Under the pieces are notes generated by a model that did no database searches, was not told the DNA's origin, and worked only from the letters and a program-made list of their open reading frames with translations. Positions 1 through 9,059 of a stretch of 64,000 nucleotides of DNA are shown in pieces; position 1 is the stretch's first letter; each line of letters opens with the position of its first letter. This DNA comes from Roseiarcus sp963794655 (GTDB lineage Bacteria > Pseudomonadota > Alphaproteobacteria > Rhizobiales > Beijerinckiaceae). Made by a program: the position numbers and the translations under genes. The stretch is from positions 1,426,001 to 1,490,000 of the forward strand of contig CAWCEV010000008.1 of assembly GCA_963794655.1 (NCBI GenBank). The letters are read 5' to 3'.

Positions 1-812
1 ACAGCGATCGCGTCGATATAGCCCTCGACGACGATGATTTCGCCGCTCTCGTGGGCGCTCTTGCGCGCACGATGGTGATTGAACAGCAGCGAACCCTTGT
101 GGAAAAGGCCGGTGTCCGGCGAATTGAGGTATTTCGCCTTGGCTCCCGCCTCCATCGCCCGCCCGCCGAACGCGATGACCCGGCCGGAGCGGTCGTGAAT
201 CGGGAACATCACCCGGTCGCGGAACCGGTCGTAAGGGACCGCGATGTCCTCGCCGTGGATAAGAAGGCCCGCCTCGATCATCTGGTCGGCGCCGACGCCC
301 TTGGCGGCAAGCGCATCGCGGAGATGAAATCGCTCCGGGGAAGCATAGCCGAGCGAAAAGCGCTGCTGCACGGGAGGCCCGAGGCCGCGGTCGGAGAGAT
401 AGCCGCGGGCCTTGGCGCCGACCGGCTGCTGCAGGTCGGCCTCGAACAGGCGCGCGGCCATCGCCACGACCTCGATCAGGCTCGCGCGCTTCTTGTCCTC
501 AGCGGCCTCCGCATCGCTCTGACGCGGCAACGGAAGGCCCGCCATCGCGGCCAACCGCTCGACCGCCTCCGGAAAGCTCAGGCCTTCGGTCTCTTTCAGG
601 AAGGCAAAGACATCGCCATGCTTCCCCGACGAGAAGTCATGAAAGAAGCCCTTCTGGTCATTGACGAAGAATGAGGGCGTCTTCTCCGCGGTGAACGGCG
701 ACAGACCCGCCCATTCCCGGCCGGATTTGCGCAATTTGACCCGCTTGGCCACCACCTCGGAGACCGGGAGCCGAGCGCGGATCTCGTCGAGAAATTCGGG
801 CGGGAATTTCAT
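1..812 (-). CDS. dnaG: DNA primase DnaG, N-terminal part (cut by window edge)
   Basis: Primase makes the RNA primers used at the replication fork. The gene leaves the window at base 1, so about 270 N-terminal residues are visible. The ATG at 812 gives the usual MKFPPEFLDEIRARLP opening, and the last visible segment, VVEGYIDAIAV, is the first TOPRIM motif of DnaG. The N-terminal domain has the right length and flanking sequence, but all four zinc ligands of the usual CPFH...CxxC pattern are absent. They read S38, T41, D59 and S62 (GLSPFTAEKTPSFF and FFHDFSSGKHGD). Some Hyphomicrobiales primases seem to share this variant (recollection). rpoD often follows dnaG but would lie outside the window. 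Confidence 0.95.
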   Translation of the reverse strand, partial: MKFPPEFLDEIRARLPVSEVVAKRVKLRKSGREWAGLSPFTAEKTPSFFVNDQKGFFHDFSSGKHGDVFAFLKETEGLSFPEAVERLAAMAGLPLPRQSDAEAAEDKKRASLIEVVAMAARLFEADLQQPVGAKARGYLSDRGLGPPVQQRFSLGYASPERFHLRDALAAKGVGADQMIEAGLLIHGEDIAVPYDRFRDRVMFPIHDRSGRVIAFGGRAMEAGAKAKYLNSPDTGLFHKGSLLFNHHRARKSAHESGEIIVVEGYIDAIA

Positions 813-910
813 GGCAAGCCAGATTGGCTTTACATTCGGCTTTGGCAAGGAGGCCCGGGGGTTGTCCCCGGGTTTCCACACGCAAGGCTTCCGCCGGAGC
901 AGCCCCGAAA

Positions 911-1948
911 TCAGGTCCCCTTGGTCGGCGCGCTCGCTTCAAGGAGCTTCGCGGATTTGAGGTCCGCCCAGAGGCTGGCCGGAATGTGGACCGAGGCGTC
1001 GTGGGCGTTCGCTTTGACCTCCTCCGGCTTCACCCCTCCGAGCACGACGCTTACGACGGCTGGGTGGCTCGCAGCGAACTGGATCGCCGCCTGGCGCAGG
1101 CTGACCTTGTGCTTCTCGCAGATCTCCTCGATCGCCTTCACTTTTTTCACGACCGTCGCCGGAGCGTTCGCATAGTCATACTTGGCGCCGGCTCCCGATC
1201 CCGTCGCCAGAATGCCGGAATTGAACACGCCTGCGAGCATAACCCCCATCTTCTTTTCAAGCGCGAGCGGCAGAAACTCAGCGAGGCCTGTCTGGTCGAT
1301 CAGCGTGTAACGCCCGGCCATCATCGCGACGTCAAAATCGCCCGCCTTGGCAAATTTCACGCAGGTCGCGGCGTCGTTGATGCCAAAGCCGACGGCCTTC
1401 ACCGCCTTTTCGTGGCGCAGCTTGTCGAGCGCTTTGTAGGCGCCCTCCATAGCCTCCTTGAAGCGGACGGGCGCTTCCGCGTCGCCGTGCGTCCAGGGGT
1501 CGCAGTCGTGGATCAGAACGATGTCGAGCCGGCTGAGACCGGTGCGCAGGAGCGAGTGCTCGATCGAGCGCATTGCCCCGTCGTAGGAATAATCGAACCG
1601 CGGCGCATGCGGGTGCCCGCCAGTGAATCCGGGCGACACCACATCCGTGCGCGGCTTCGGCGGCTTGGCGAAAGGGTCCATGATGCGGCCGATCTTGGTC
1701 GAGACCAGGATCTCGTCGCGCTTTGCGCGCCTTAGCCCCGCGCCCAGCCGCGCTTCCGCGAGCCCGTTTCCGTAGTGAGGTGAAGAATCGAACACCCGCA
1801 CGCCGCTCGCGAGCGCCTGCTCGATCGTCGCGATGGAGGTCTTTTCATCCAGGAGTTCGTAGAAATCGCCCAGCGGGGCAGTGCCCAGCCCGAGGATACT
1901 GAAGGCGAGTTCCTCGCCGTTTCGAGCCTTTATCCGTCTCGTTTCCAT
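911..1948 (-). CDS. Aldo/keto reductase (fucose/aldose dehydrogenase-like)
   Basis: A 345-residue NAD(P)H-dependent aldo/keto reductase of the D-threo-aldose / L-fucose / pyridoxal 4-dehydrogenase type. The catalytic tetrad is visible: Asp and Tyr in VFDSSPHYGNG, Lys in VSTKIGR and His in IVLIHDCDP. The C-terminal half has the family's NAADCVKFA-like segment (here NDAATCVKFA) and a cofactor-binding VVLGGVKPEEV. I start at ATG 1948 because GGGAGGTGAC sits directly upstream; an in-frame upstream start at 1999 lacks this. It lies between dnaG and gyrB on the same strand with no obvious pathway partner, so the substrate is unknown. Confidence 0.88.
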   Translation of the reverse strand: METRRIKARNGEELAFSILGLGTAPLGDFYELLDEKTSIATIEQALASGVRVFDSSPHYGNGLAEARLGAGLRRAKRDEILVSTKIGRIMDPFAKPPKPRTDVVSPGFTGGHPHAPRFDYSYDGAMRSIEHSLLRTGLSRLDIVLIHDCDPWTHGDAEAPVRFKEAMEGAYKALDKLRHEKAVKAVGFGINDAATCVKFAKAGDFDVAMMAGRYTLIDQTGLAEFLPLALEKKMGVMLAGVFNSGILATGSGAGAKYDYANAPATVVKKVKAIEEICEKHKVSLRQAAIQFAASHPAVVSVVLGGVKPEEVKANAHDASVHIPASLWADLKSAKLLEASAPTKGT

Positions 1949-2131
1949 GTCACCTCCCAAACGTCTCACTGCGCCGGCTCGTCCGGCAGCGAGCGGCATA
2001 TTTCACGACCGGAGCATAATGCAAAGGCGCGATGACTTGCAGGACGAGGGCTGGATTACGTAGGGAGGCGCCGTTTACGACTTTCCTGGGCTCGGGGCTG
2101 CGGCCCTCGCCCCAGCGCCGACCGATCCTGC

Positions 2132-4597
2132 TCACACATCGAGATTCGCCACGCTGAGCGCATTGTCCTGGATGAACTCACGCCGCGGCTCGACAATATC
2201 GCCCATCAGCTTGACGAAAATGTCGTCGGCCTCGTCGACCTCGCGGATCCGCACTTGCAGGAGGGTGCGGGCGTCCCGGTCGAGGGTCGTCTCCCAGAGC
2301 TGGTCCTTGTTCATTTCGCCCAGGCCTTTGTAACGCTGGAAGGCCACGCCCTTGCGACCACCGGCGTTGACCGCCTCCAAAAGCTCCGACGGGCCGGAGA
2401 CGGAAATTGTGTCGCCGCGGCGGGTGAAGCTCGCCAATTGGGCGAACGCTTCCCGCAACGGTCCCGCATGCTCGTCCAGGCGTCGCGCGTCAGCGGAAGC
2501 AAGCAGGCCAGCGTCGAGAATCGCCGCCTGCCGCACACCCCGCACTTCACGGGTCAGCACGTACCCGCCCGCCTCGAGCCGGCAGATCCAGCCGCGCTCG
2601 GTCTCTTCGGCGATAGCGTTCATGCGCGCGGCGATCGCGGCGGCGCGGGGCTCCGCCTCCGGATCGACCGGGTCGGCGAGCGGCTTCAGCGCCCCGGCGA
2701 GGGCCGCCTGCTCCACCACGGTTCGGTTGTAGCGGGAATGCAGGCCGTCAAGCTGCCGGCGCAACGCTCGAGCCTCCTCGACCAGCGCCCGAAGGTCTGC
2801 GCCGGCCCGCACTTCGCCGCCGGCCAGCGTCAGCGTGGCCCCGTCGAGACCCGCATCGACCAGATAATCCTCGAGCGCCCGCTCGTCCTTGAGATACTGC
2901 TCCGATTGTCCGCGCTTGACCTTGAACAGCGGCGGCTGGGCGATGAACAGATGCCCAGCCTCGATGATCGGACGCATCTGGCGGAAAAAGAAGGTCAGCA
3001 GCAGCGTGCGAATGTGCGAGCCGTCGACGTCGGCGTCGGTCATGATGATGATCTTGTGGTAGCGCAGCTTCTCCATGTTGAAATCGTCGCGCCCGATGCC
3101 CGCGCCCAGCGCGGTGATGAGCGTGCCGATCTGCTCGCTGCCGAGCATCTTGTCGAAGCGCGCGCGTTCGACGTTGAGGATCTTGCCTCGGAGCGGGAGC
3201 ACGGCCTGGAACTCGCGGTTGCGGCCCTGCTTGGCGGTGCCACCGGCCGAATCACCCTCGACGATGAAAATCTCGGACTTGGCGGGGTCGCGCTCCTGGC
3301 AGTCGGCGAGCTTGCCGGGCAGGCTTGCAATGTCGAGCGCGCCCTTGCGGCGTGTGAGCTCGCGCGCCTTACGCGCCGCTTCGCGCGCCTGCGCCGCCTC
3401 GACCACCTTGCCGACGACCACCCGCGCCTCCTGCGGATGCTCCTCGAACCATTGCGACAATAGCTCGTTGACAAGCCCCTCGACGACCGGCCTCACCTCG
3501 GAGGACACCAGCTTGTCCTTGGTCTGCGAGGAGAATTTCGGATCCGGGCATTTGACGCTGAGCACGCAGGTCAAGCCCTCGCGGGTGTCGTCGCCGGACA
3601 GGTCGACCCGTTCTTTCTTCAAAAGCCCAGAGCTTTCGGCATAGCCGACCACCTGCCGGGTCAGCGCGCTGCGCAAGCCAATGAGATGGGTGCCGCCGTC
3701 GCGCTGAGGGATATTGTTGGTGAACGGCAGCACGTTCTCGTGATAGCTGTCGTTCCACCACAGCGCGACCTCGACGCCGATGCCGTCACGCTCGCCGCTC
3801 ATGAGGATCGGATTGTCGATCAGCGCGGTCTTGGCGCGGTCGAGATAGCGGACGAAGGCCTCAAGACCGCCCTGATAAAATAGCTCTTCGCGCTTGGGCT
3901 CGGCATGGCGGAGATCCGTCAGTACGATGCGCACGCCGGAATTGAGGAAAGCGAGTTCGCGCAGGCGATGCTCGATCGTCGCATAGTCGAACTCGACCAT
4001 GGTGAAGGTCTCGGGCGAGGGCGTGAACGTGACCTCGGTACCGCGCCTTGGCCGGCCGTCGACGAGCGGCGCGGGCCCCACGACCTTGAGCGGCGCGACG
4101 ACGTCGCCGTGAGCGAATTCGACGAAATGCTCGAGCCCGTCCCGCCAGATTCGCAAAAGAAGCCGTGTCGACAGGGCGTTGACAACCGAGACGCCGACGC
4201 CATGCAGGCCGCCGGACACCTTGTAGGAGTTCTGGTCGAATTTCCCGCCGGCGTGCAATTGGGTCATGATGACCTCGGCGGCCGAAACTCCTTCCTCTTC
4301 GTGGATGCCGGTCGGGATGCCGCGTCCGTCGTCGATGACCGTAACCGAGCCGTCGGCGTTGAGCGTCACGGCGACGAGCTTCGCATAGCCCGCCAGCGCC
4401 TCATCGATGGCGTTGTCGACCACCTCGTAGATCATGTGGTGCAGACCCGAGCCGTCGTCGGTGTCGCCGATGTACATGCCCGGCCGCTTGCGCACGGCGT
4501 CCAAGCCGCGCAGCACCTTGATCGAATTGGCGCCGTAGCTTTCGTTCGCGGTCCCGGACTCGCCAGCCAGGTCCTTGCCTTCCTGTTCCAAAATCAA
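2132..4597 (-). CDS. gyrB: DNA gyrase subunit B
   Basis: ATPase subunit of DNA gyrase, which introduces negative supercoils with GyrA. The order is a GHKL ATPase domain (EVVDNAIDEAL with the catalytic Glu near residue 58, DDGRGIP, and GLHGVGVSVVNAL), a transducer domain, a TOPRIM domain (IVEGDSAGG near residue 445, DADVDGSHI near 520) and the conserved C-terminus NMDFKD-equivalent region ending EFIQDNALSVANLDV. At 821 residues it is a normal GyrB, and the C-terminal ending favours GyrB over ParE. No ATG is available at the N-terminus. Translation probably starts at TTG 4597 or at TTG 4591; AAGG lies about 8 nt upstream of the latter. Confidence 0.96.
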   Translation of the reverse strand: MILEQEGKDLAGESGTANESYGANSIKVLRGLDAVRKRPGMYIGDTDDGSGLHHMIYEVVDNAIDEALAGYAKLVAVTLNADGSVTVIDDGRGIPTGIHEEEGVSAAEVIMTQLHAGGKFDQNSYKVSGGLHGVGVSVVNALSTRLLLRIWRDGLEHFVEFAHGDVVAPLKVVGPAPLVDGRPRRGTEVTFTPSPETFTMVEFDYATIEHRLRELAFLNSGVRIVLTDLRHAEPKREELFYQGGLEAFVRYLDRAKTALIDNPILMSGERDGIGVEVALWWNDSYHENVLPFTNNIPQRDGGTHLIGLRSALTRQVVGYAESSGLLKKERVDLSGDDTREGLTCVLSVKCPDPKFSSQTKDKLVSSEVRPVVEGLVNELLSQWFEEHPQEARVVVGKVVEAAQAREAARKARELTRRKGALDIASLPGKLADCQERDPAKSEIFIVEGDSAGGTAKQGRNREFQAVLPLRGKILNVERARFDKMLGSEQIGTLITALGAGIGRDDFNMEKLRYHKIIIMTDADVDGSHIRTLLLTFFFRQMRPIIEAGHLFIAQPPLFKVKRGQSEQYLKDERALEDYLVDAGLDGATLTLAGGEVRAGADLRALVEEARALRRQLDGLHSRYNRTVVEQAALAGALKPLADPVDPEAEPRAAAIAARMNAIAEETERGWICRLEAGGYVLTREVRGVRQAAILDAGLLASADARRLDEHAGPLREAFAQLASFTRRGDTISVSGPSELLEAVNAGGRKGVAFQRYKGLGEMNKDQLWETTLDRDARTLLQVRIREVDEADDIFVKLMGDIVEPRREFIQDNALSVANLDV

Positions 4598-4749
4598 TGC
4601 CTTATGAATGTCCGGGCTTAAGCGCGACGGAGCCTCGATTCGCGCCCCTAACCGACTTTATCCTGTGGGGCCCACGGATGCACGCAAAGTCCCCAGCTCA
4701 ATAACATATGGGCGGCGAATCACGCTTTTTCCAGCGCGCGCCGCGACTT

Positions 4750-5535
4750 TCAGGCGGAATTGGCCCGCGCCGCGGCGAGTTCCGCCTTGGCCGCGGCCCG
4801 GATGAGCGCCTGGTCGCTCGCGATCGTACACAGGCGGTAACCGAGCGCCAGCATCGCGCGCGCGTCGGCGCCATCGAAGCAGAACATCGCAGCGTATTTG
4901 CCGTGCGCCTTGGCGCGGCTCGCGACCCGGCGCGCCTCGCTCATCAGGGCCGCGCCGCGCGGCTCGACGCTCACGCCGCCGCTCAAGGCGATCGAGAGGT
5001 CGGAGGGGCCGACAAAAACTCCATCGATCCCTTCGACGCCGAGAATATCGTCGAGCGCATCGAGCGCAGCCCGGGTCTCGATCATCGCGATGGCCTGGGC
5101 CGCGGCGTTGGCCGACTGGAGATAAGTGGCCGCGTCGAGGCCGCTCCACGGCAGCGCGGTCCGCGGCCCCCAGGAGCGCTGCCCAAGCGGCGGAAATTTG
5201 ACGAATTCGACCAGCCGCCGCGCGTCGTCGCCGCTGTTGATCATCGGCGCCAGGATGCCGCTCGCCCCGGCGTCGAGAAGCTGGCTGGCGAGGGCAAATC
5301 CGCCAATTGGCACGCGGGCGATGGTCGGCTTGCCGGCAAGGGCGACGCCCTGGATTGCGCGCATGGCGCCGTCGAGGTCGATCGCCCCGTGCTGCATGTC
5401 GAGCACCACCGCGTCGAAGCTTTCGCGCGCCAGCCATTCGGCGACGGCCGGCTCGTTCACCGTCACCCAGGCGCACAGCGCCTCTCCGTCCGCCGCGAGC
5501 GAGCCCGCGAGCTTTCCCAGCACCGATGGATTCAT
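4750..5535 (-). CDS. HpcH/HpaI-family class II aldolase
   Basis: A 261-residue member of the HpcH/HpaI aldolase / citrate lyase beta family, metal-dependent enzymes that cleave or form 2-oxo-3-deoxy or 4-hydroxy-2-oxo acids to pyruvate plus an aldehyde. Recognisable pieces are VLDMQHGAID (base and metal region), PTIARVP (substrate Arg), AMIETRAAL (metal-binding Glu), and EGIDGVFVGPSDLS (metal Asp and phosphate/pyruvate loop). The start ATG 5535 has GGGGAGCGGC before it. It is isolated between gyrB and a divergent periplasmic protein gene, so the exact substrate cannot be read from context. Confidence 0.88.
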   Translation of the reverse strand: MNPSVLGKLAGSLAADGEALCAWVTVNEPAVAEWLARESFDAVVLDMQHGAIDLDGAMRAIQGVALAGKPTIARVPIGGFALASQLLDAGASGILAPMINSGDDARRLVEFVKFPPLGQRSWGPRTALPWSGLDAATYLQSANAAAQAIAMIETRAALDALDDILGVEGIDGVFVGPSDLSIALSGGVSVEPRGAALMSEARRVASRAKAHGKYAAMFCFDGADARAMLALGYRLCTIASDQALIRAAAKAELAAARANSA

Positions 5536-5697
5536 GCCGCTCCCCGTGCGCGACAACGGCCGCGCCGACGGCCATTTACCTTGTGTTTACCGCAATGTCT
5601 CGTGTCTTCGCCCTTCGGCTTCATTACGCCGAGTTAATTTGCATTTCATCTTGCGAGCGATCAGCCTCAGCGTCGTCGGATCAGGACGGGGACAGTC

Positions 5698-6219
5698 ATG
5701 AAACGCACGATTTTCGGGGTCATGGCCGCGATTGCGGTTTCAGCATCCGCATTTGCCCTGACCGCGGCAGCGGAGGGCGATCAGCAGCCGACCCGCGCCG
5801 AGCGGATGCAGCACTGGGCCGCCGATCGCGAAACGATCGTCGACGCCAAGCTCGCGGGCATGAAGGCCGGTCTTGCTCTGACCCCTGATCAGGAAAAACT
5901 GTGGAGCCCGTTTGAATCCGCCGTGAAGGACGCCGCGAAGGCGCGGATGGACGCGATGCAGCAAATGATGGGCGCCCGCGCGCAGGGCGAGAGCATGTCG
6001 CCGATCGACCATCTCGAGGCGATGGCCGACCGTCTTGCGCAAGGCGCGGCCGACCTCAAGAAGATCGCGGACGCCGGCAAGCCGCTCTACGCCAGCCTCG
6101 ACGATACTCAGAAACATAAGTTTGGCATGCTTGGACGCATGCTGCTGCCGGAGCGCACGCAGTTTGTCATGGACATGATGCACCGTCACATGGACGAGCG
6201 CGGCGGCGGCGCCGAGTAG
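5698..6219 (+). CDS. Spy/CpxP-like periplasmic LTxxQ protein
   Basis: A 173-residue exported protein. Residues 1-24 form a signal peptide (MKRTIF, a hydrophobic AAIAVSASAFAL core, cleavage near TAAAEG). The mature part is helical and charged, with an LTPDQEKLW motif near residue 61 and a second, weaker LDDTQKHKFG near 143, the LTxxQ pattern of Spy/CpxP periplasmic chaperones and envelope-stress sensors. A Met-rich stretch (MDAMQQMMG, MDMMHRHMDE) could bind metal; that is inference. It is monocistronic, convergent with the membrane protein gene downstream, and followed by a strong hairpin at 6250-6284. Confidence 0.8.
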   Translation: MKRTIFGVMAAIAVSASAFALTAAAEGDQQPTRAERMQHWAADRETIVDAKLAGMKAGLALTPDQEKLWSPFESAVKDAAKARMDAMQQMMGARAQGESMSPIDHLEAMADRLAQGAADLKKIADAGKPLYASLDDTQKHKFGMLGRMLLPERTQFVMDMMHRHMDERGGGAE

Positions 6220-6233
6220 TCCCGGGGCGCGTA

Positions 6234-7049
6234 TCAGCCTCGGTGAAGCGAAGACGCGGCCGGTCCCCCCTCGGCCGCGTCTTCCATTTTCGGCGGGCGC
6301 CGCAATAGCCGCAGCGTCGCGCCCTGCGTTATGAGCGCTGTGGCCGTCGCCAGCGCAAAGGCTGCCGGAAGCGAGACGCGCGGCAACGCCGCGCCGGCGA
6401 CGACAAAGAAGACAGCGAAGGCGTATAGCGCGCTCGCCATTCCGCGCAGCACGGCGACCCCCGCCTCCGGGCCCTGGCTCAAATGTGCAAAAACGGCGAT
6501 TGAAGCGGCGATGACCGGGAACGACGCCGCGACGCCGCTCGCGCCCGGCCCCAGCGTCGCCGCCGCGGACGTGAGTCCGACGACCAGCGCCGTCGTCACG
6601 GCCATGCGCAAGGGCAGGTCCCACCAGGCCACGAGGTTGGCCGAGACGGTCAACTGCCGGCGCGGCAGCAGCCAAAGCACAAAAGTCAGCGCGGCAATTG
6701 CGGCCACGAATAGCGGGACCCGCGGCAGGTCCGCCGCGACCAGTAGGGTCGCAACGGCCGCGTAGGCGAGCGTCCCGATGGCGAGGGCGACCGTCACGCC
6801 CCGTCGCGCCAGCGCCGCATAGCCGACACAGAAGGCCGCTTGCGACAGGACGCCTGCGAGCGAGCCGCCGGCCGCCTGGGCCGCAAACGCCGGCGCTTGC
6901 TCGATGGCGAGGAACACGGACACCGGGGCCGAGGTCAGGGGCAGGCCGACCAGCCAGCCGGCGACCGCATCGCCCCAACGCCGGGCGGCGAGCGACGCGA
7001 GGAGCACCACCAGCGGGGTGATGACGAGCTTGATCGCCAGGAGGGACAT
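6234..7049 (-). CDS. Polytopic inner-membrane protein, function unknown
   Basis: A 271-residue very hydrophobic protein with about eight predicted membrane segments, opening MSLLAIKLVITPLVVLLAS and containing GWLVGLPLTSAPVSVFLAIEQ, a segment I associate with uncharacterised alphaproteobacterial membrane proteins. ATG 7049 was chosen because GGAG-rich sequence precedes it and the frame upstream is not membrane-like. No transporter signature is recognisable. The cytoplasmic C-terminal tail (RRPPKMEDAAEGG) is encoded by the hairpin sequence that probably terminates the convergent Spy-like gene. Function not recognised. Confidence 0.75.
   Translation of the reverse strand: MSLLAIKLVITPLVVLLASLAARRWGDAVAGWLVGLPLTSAPVSVFLAIEQAPAFAAQAAGGSLAGVLSQAAFCVGYAALARRGVTVALAIGTLAYAAVATLLVAADLPRVPLFVAAIAALTFVLWLLPRRQLTVSANLVAWWDLPLRMAVTTALVVGLTSAAATLGPGASGVAASFPVIAASIAVFAHLSQGPEAGVAVLRGMASALYAFAVFFVVAGAALPRVSLPAAFALATATALITQGATLRLLRRPPKMEDAAEGGPAASSLHRG
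6250..6284 (+). terminator. Strong hairpin between convergent genes
   Basis: GAAGACGCGGCCG (6250-6262) pairs perfectly with CGGCCGCGTCTTC (6272-6284) across a 9-nt loop, followed by CATTTT on the plus strand. It lies 30 bp after the Spy-like stop codon and inside the 3' end of the opposite-strand membrane protein gene. It probably ends the plus-strand transcript; the T-run is short, so termination strength is inferred. Confidence 0.55.
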
Positions 7050-7242
7050 AGGGCTCAGCCCTTTGCATGTTTGCGCCGGGCGAGAAAGGACCGAACCCGC
7101 GAGGGCAGGCGAACGCGCTCGGATTGAACCAGCTTTTTTCAAGATCGGCGGACCGCAATTCGACATGGCGCCTCTGAGACGCCGAGCCTTGCGCGGCCGG
7201 CGGCCGGGGCGCAAAATCGCCCACATCGGCAAGGGGGGAAGC

Positions 7243-8124
7243 TTGAACGCCAACGTCATCATCTCCTGCGCCGTGACCGGCGCCGGCGACACGGTCGGCA
7301 AGCACCCGGCGATTCCGGTCACGCCCCGCCAGATCGCCGATTCGGCGCTCGAAGCGCACACGGCCGGAGCGGCGATCGTTCACCTGCATGTGCGCGATCC
7401 CGGAACCGGTAAGGCGGCGCGCGATCCCAACCTCTACCGGGAAACCGTCAATCTCATCCGCGCGTCCGGCGCCGACGTCGTCATCAATCTCACCGCCGGC
7501 ATGGGCGGCGATTTCTTCTTCGATCCCGCTCATCCGGCCTCAGGCGGGCCGGGCACCGACATGGCGGGCGCGGCCGAGCGCGTCGCCCATGTCGAGGAGC
7601 TGAGACCCGAGATCTGCACCCTCGACTGCGGCTCGCTCAACTTTGGCAACGGGGCCTTTCTCGCCACCGCCGACCTCCTGCGTGAGATGGCGCGGCGCAT
7701 CCAGGCGGCGGGGGTCAAGCCTGAAATCGAATGCTTCGAGCTCGGCCATGTCTGGCTCGCCAAGCAGTTCATCGCCGAAGGCCTGATCGATGAGCCGCCG
7801 CTTTTCCAGCTCTGCCTCGGCATTCCCTGGGGCGCGGAGGCGACGACCGAGACGATGCTGGCGATGCGGGGCCATCTGCCGGCCGGGGCCAATTGGGCCG
7901 GCTTCGCAATCGGGCGGATGCAGATGCCGTTCGTCGCCCAGGCCGTCCTGCTTGGCGGCCATGTCCGGGTCGGGCTCGAGGACAATATCTGGCTCGACCG
8001 CGGCGTGCCGGCCAGCAACGGCGCGCTCGTCAAACGGGCGCGGGAGATCGTCGAGCGCATGGGCGCGTCGATCGCCACTCCCGCCGAAGCGCGCGCGAAA
8101 CTCGGCCTCAAGAAGCAGAAGTGA
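7243..8124 (+). CDS. cdhC: BKACE-family enzyme, probable 3-dehydrocarnitine cleavage enzyme
   Basis: Beta-keto acid cleavage enzyme (DUF849/BKACE): a zinc TIM-barrel that condenses a beta-keto acid with acetyl-CoA to give acetoacetate and a new acyl-CoA. Zinc ligands are visible in IVHLHVRDP (HxH) and the Glu of EIECFELGH; GLEDNIWLDRG is a family C-terminal motif. The start is the TTG at 7243, preceded by AAGGGGGGAAG, giving 293 residues, normal for BKACE. Its neighbours look like L-carnitine dehydrogenase and betainyl-CoA thioesterase, so the likely reaction is 3-dehydrocarnitine plus acetyl-CoA to betainyl-CoA plus acetoacetate. Family certain; substrate inferred from context. Confidence 0.85.
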   Translation: MNANVIISCAVTGAGDTVGKHPAIPVTPRQIADSALEAHTAGAAIVHLHVRDPGTGKAARDPNLYRETVNLIRASGADVVINLTAGMGGDFFFDPAHPASGGPGTDMAGAAERVAHVEELRPEICTLDCGSLNFGNGAFLATADLLREMARRIQAAGVKPEIECFELGHVWLAKQFIAEGLIDEPPLFQLCLGIPWGAEATTETMLAMRGHLPAGANWAGFAIGRMQMPFVAQAVLLGGHVRVGLEDNIWLDRGVPASNGALVKRAREIVERMGASIATPAEARAKLGLKKQK

Positions 8125-9039
8125 ATGACCGTCGCTGAAGCTCGAGCGGCGCCGGAGCGCGGATTTCTCGTCGGCGCGCTCTATGTGCTTGCCGCGGGAC
8201 TGTCATGGAGCTTCACCGGCATTTTCCTGCGGCTCGCGCCGGATCTCGATTCCTGGCAGTTCCTGGTGTGGCGGAACCTCGGCATCGCCTGCGCCTTCGC
8301 GATTATCTTACGAGCCCGAGCGGCCGGGCCGCTCCTGCCCCGCTTCATCGCGACCGGCGCCACCGGGGTGATTGTCGCGCTCGCGCTTTGCCTGTCCTCG
8401 ATCTCGTTCATCTTCGCCATGAAGGCCACGACCGTCGCCAATGCGCTCTTCCTTTCCTCCTGCTCGCCGCTGCTCACCGCCCTTCTGGGCTACGCCTTCC
8501 TCGGCGAGCGGTTGAGCCTGCGCCAGGCCGGATCGGTCGCGCTCGGCCTCGCCGGCCTCGGCGTCATCGTCGGCGGCGCGCTCGAAGCGGGCCATCTCGC
8601 GGGCAATGTCAGCGCGGTTCTCACCGCGCTCGGATTCGCCGGCGCCAGCGTCGCGATGCGGCACGGACCGCGGCGCGACTATTCGCCCTCGGTCTTCGCC
8701 TACGGGTTGATCGCCTGCGCGCTCTCGACCGGCGTTTGCCTTGCGAATGGAACGACCCTCTTCCCCTCGCCGTCCGGCGTCATGGCGGCGTTCAGCGCCG
8801 GGTTTCTGGTGATGGGGCTCGGATTTGCGCTTTTCCTGCGCGGCGCGCCGCATGTGCCGGCGGCCGCCCAGACTGTGCTGGCGCAGACCGAAACGATTTT
8901 CGGCCCGGTCTGGGTATGGCTCGCGTTCGGCGAAACGCCGGCCTCCGCGACGCTGATCGGCGGCGCGATCATTCTCGCCGCGGTCGTCTCGATGGCCGCG
9001 GCCGGAGCCGGCCCGCGGTCGTTAACCCCCGCAGGCTAG
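8125..9039 (+). CDS. EamA/DMT-family transporter in the carnitine cluster
   Basis: A 304-residue drug/metabolite-type transporter with two EamA repeats, about ten membrane helices in all (for example LYVLAAGLSWSFTGIFLRL at the N-terminus and AFGETPASATLIGGAIILAA at the C-terminus). The ATG follows the preceding stop codon with no gap, so it is co-translated with the BKACE gene, and the dehydrogenase begins 20 bp after it. Known carnitine clusters in pseudomonads carry a substrate-binding protein for an ABC importer instead. Here the EamA protein may move carnitine, a breakdown product, or neither; the sequence does not decide. Confidence 0.88.
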   Translation: MTVAEARAAPERGFLVGALYVLAAGLSWSFTGIFLRLAPDLDSWQFLVWRNLGIACAFAIILRARAAGPLLPRFIATGATGVIVALALCLSSISFIFAMKATTVANALFLSSCSPLLTALLGYAFLGERLSLRQAGSVALGLAGLGVIVGGALEAGHLAGNVSAVLTALGFAGASVAMRHGPRRDYSPSVFAYGLIACALSTGVCLANGTTLFPSPSGVMAAFSAGFLVMGLGFALFLRGAPHVPAAAQTVLAQTETIFGPVWVWLAFGETPASATLIGGAIILAAVVSMAAAGAGPRSLTPAG

Positions 9040-9059
9040 AGCGCACGAGGAGGTTGGGC

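Noticed and set aside
824..1735. Plus-strand 303-codon frame opposite the aldo/keto reductase
   Set aside because: Shadow of the reductase; Arg/His/Asp-rich composition typical of antisense frames in GC-rich genes.
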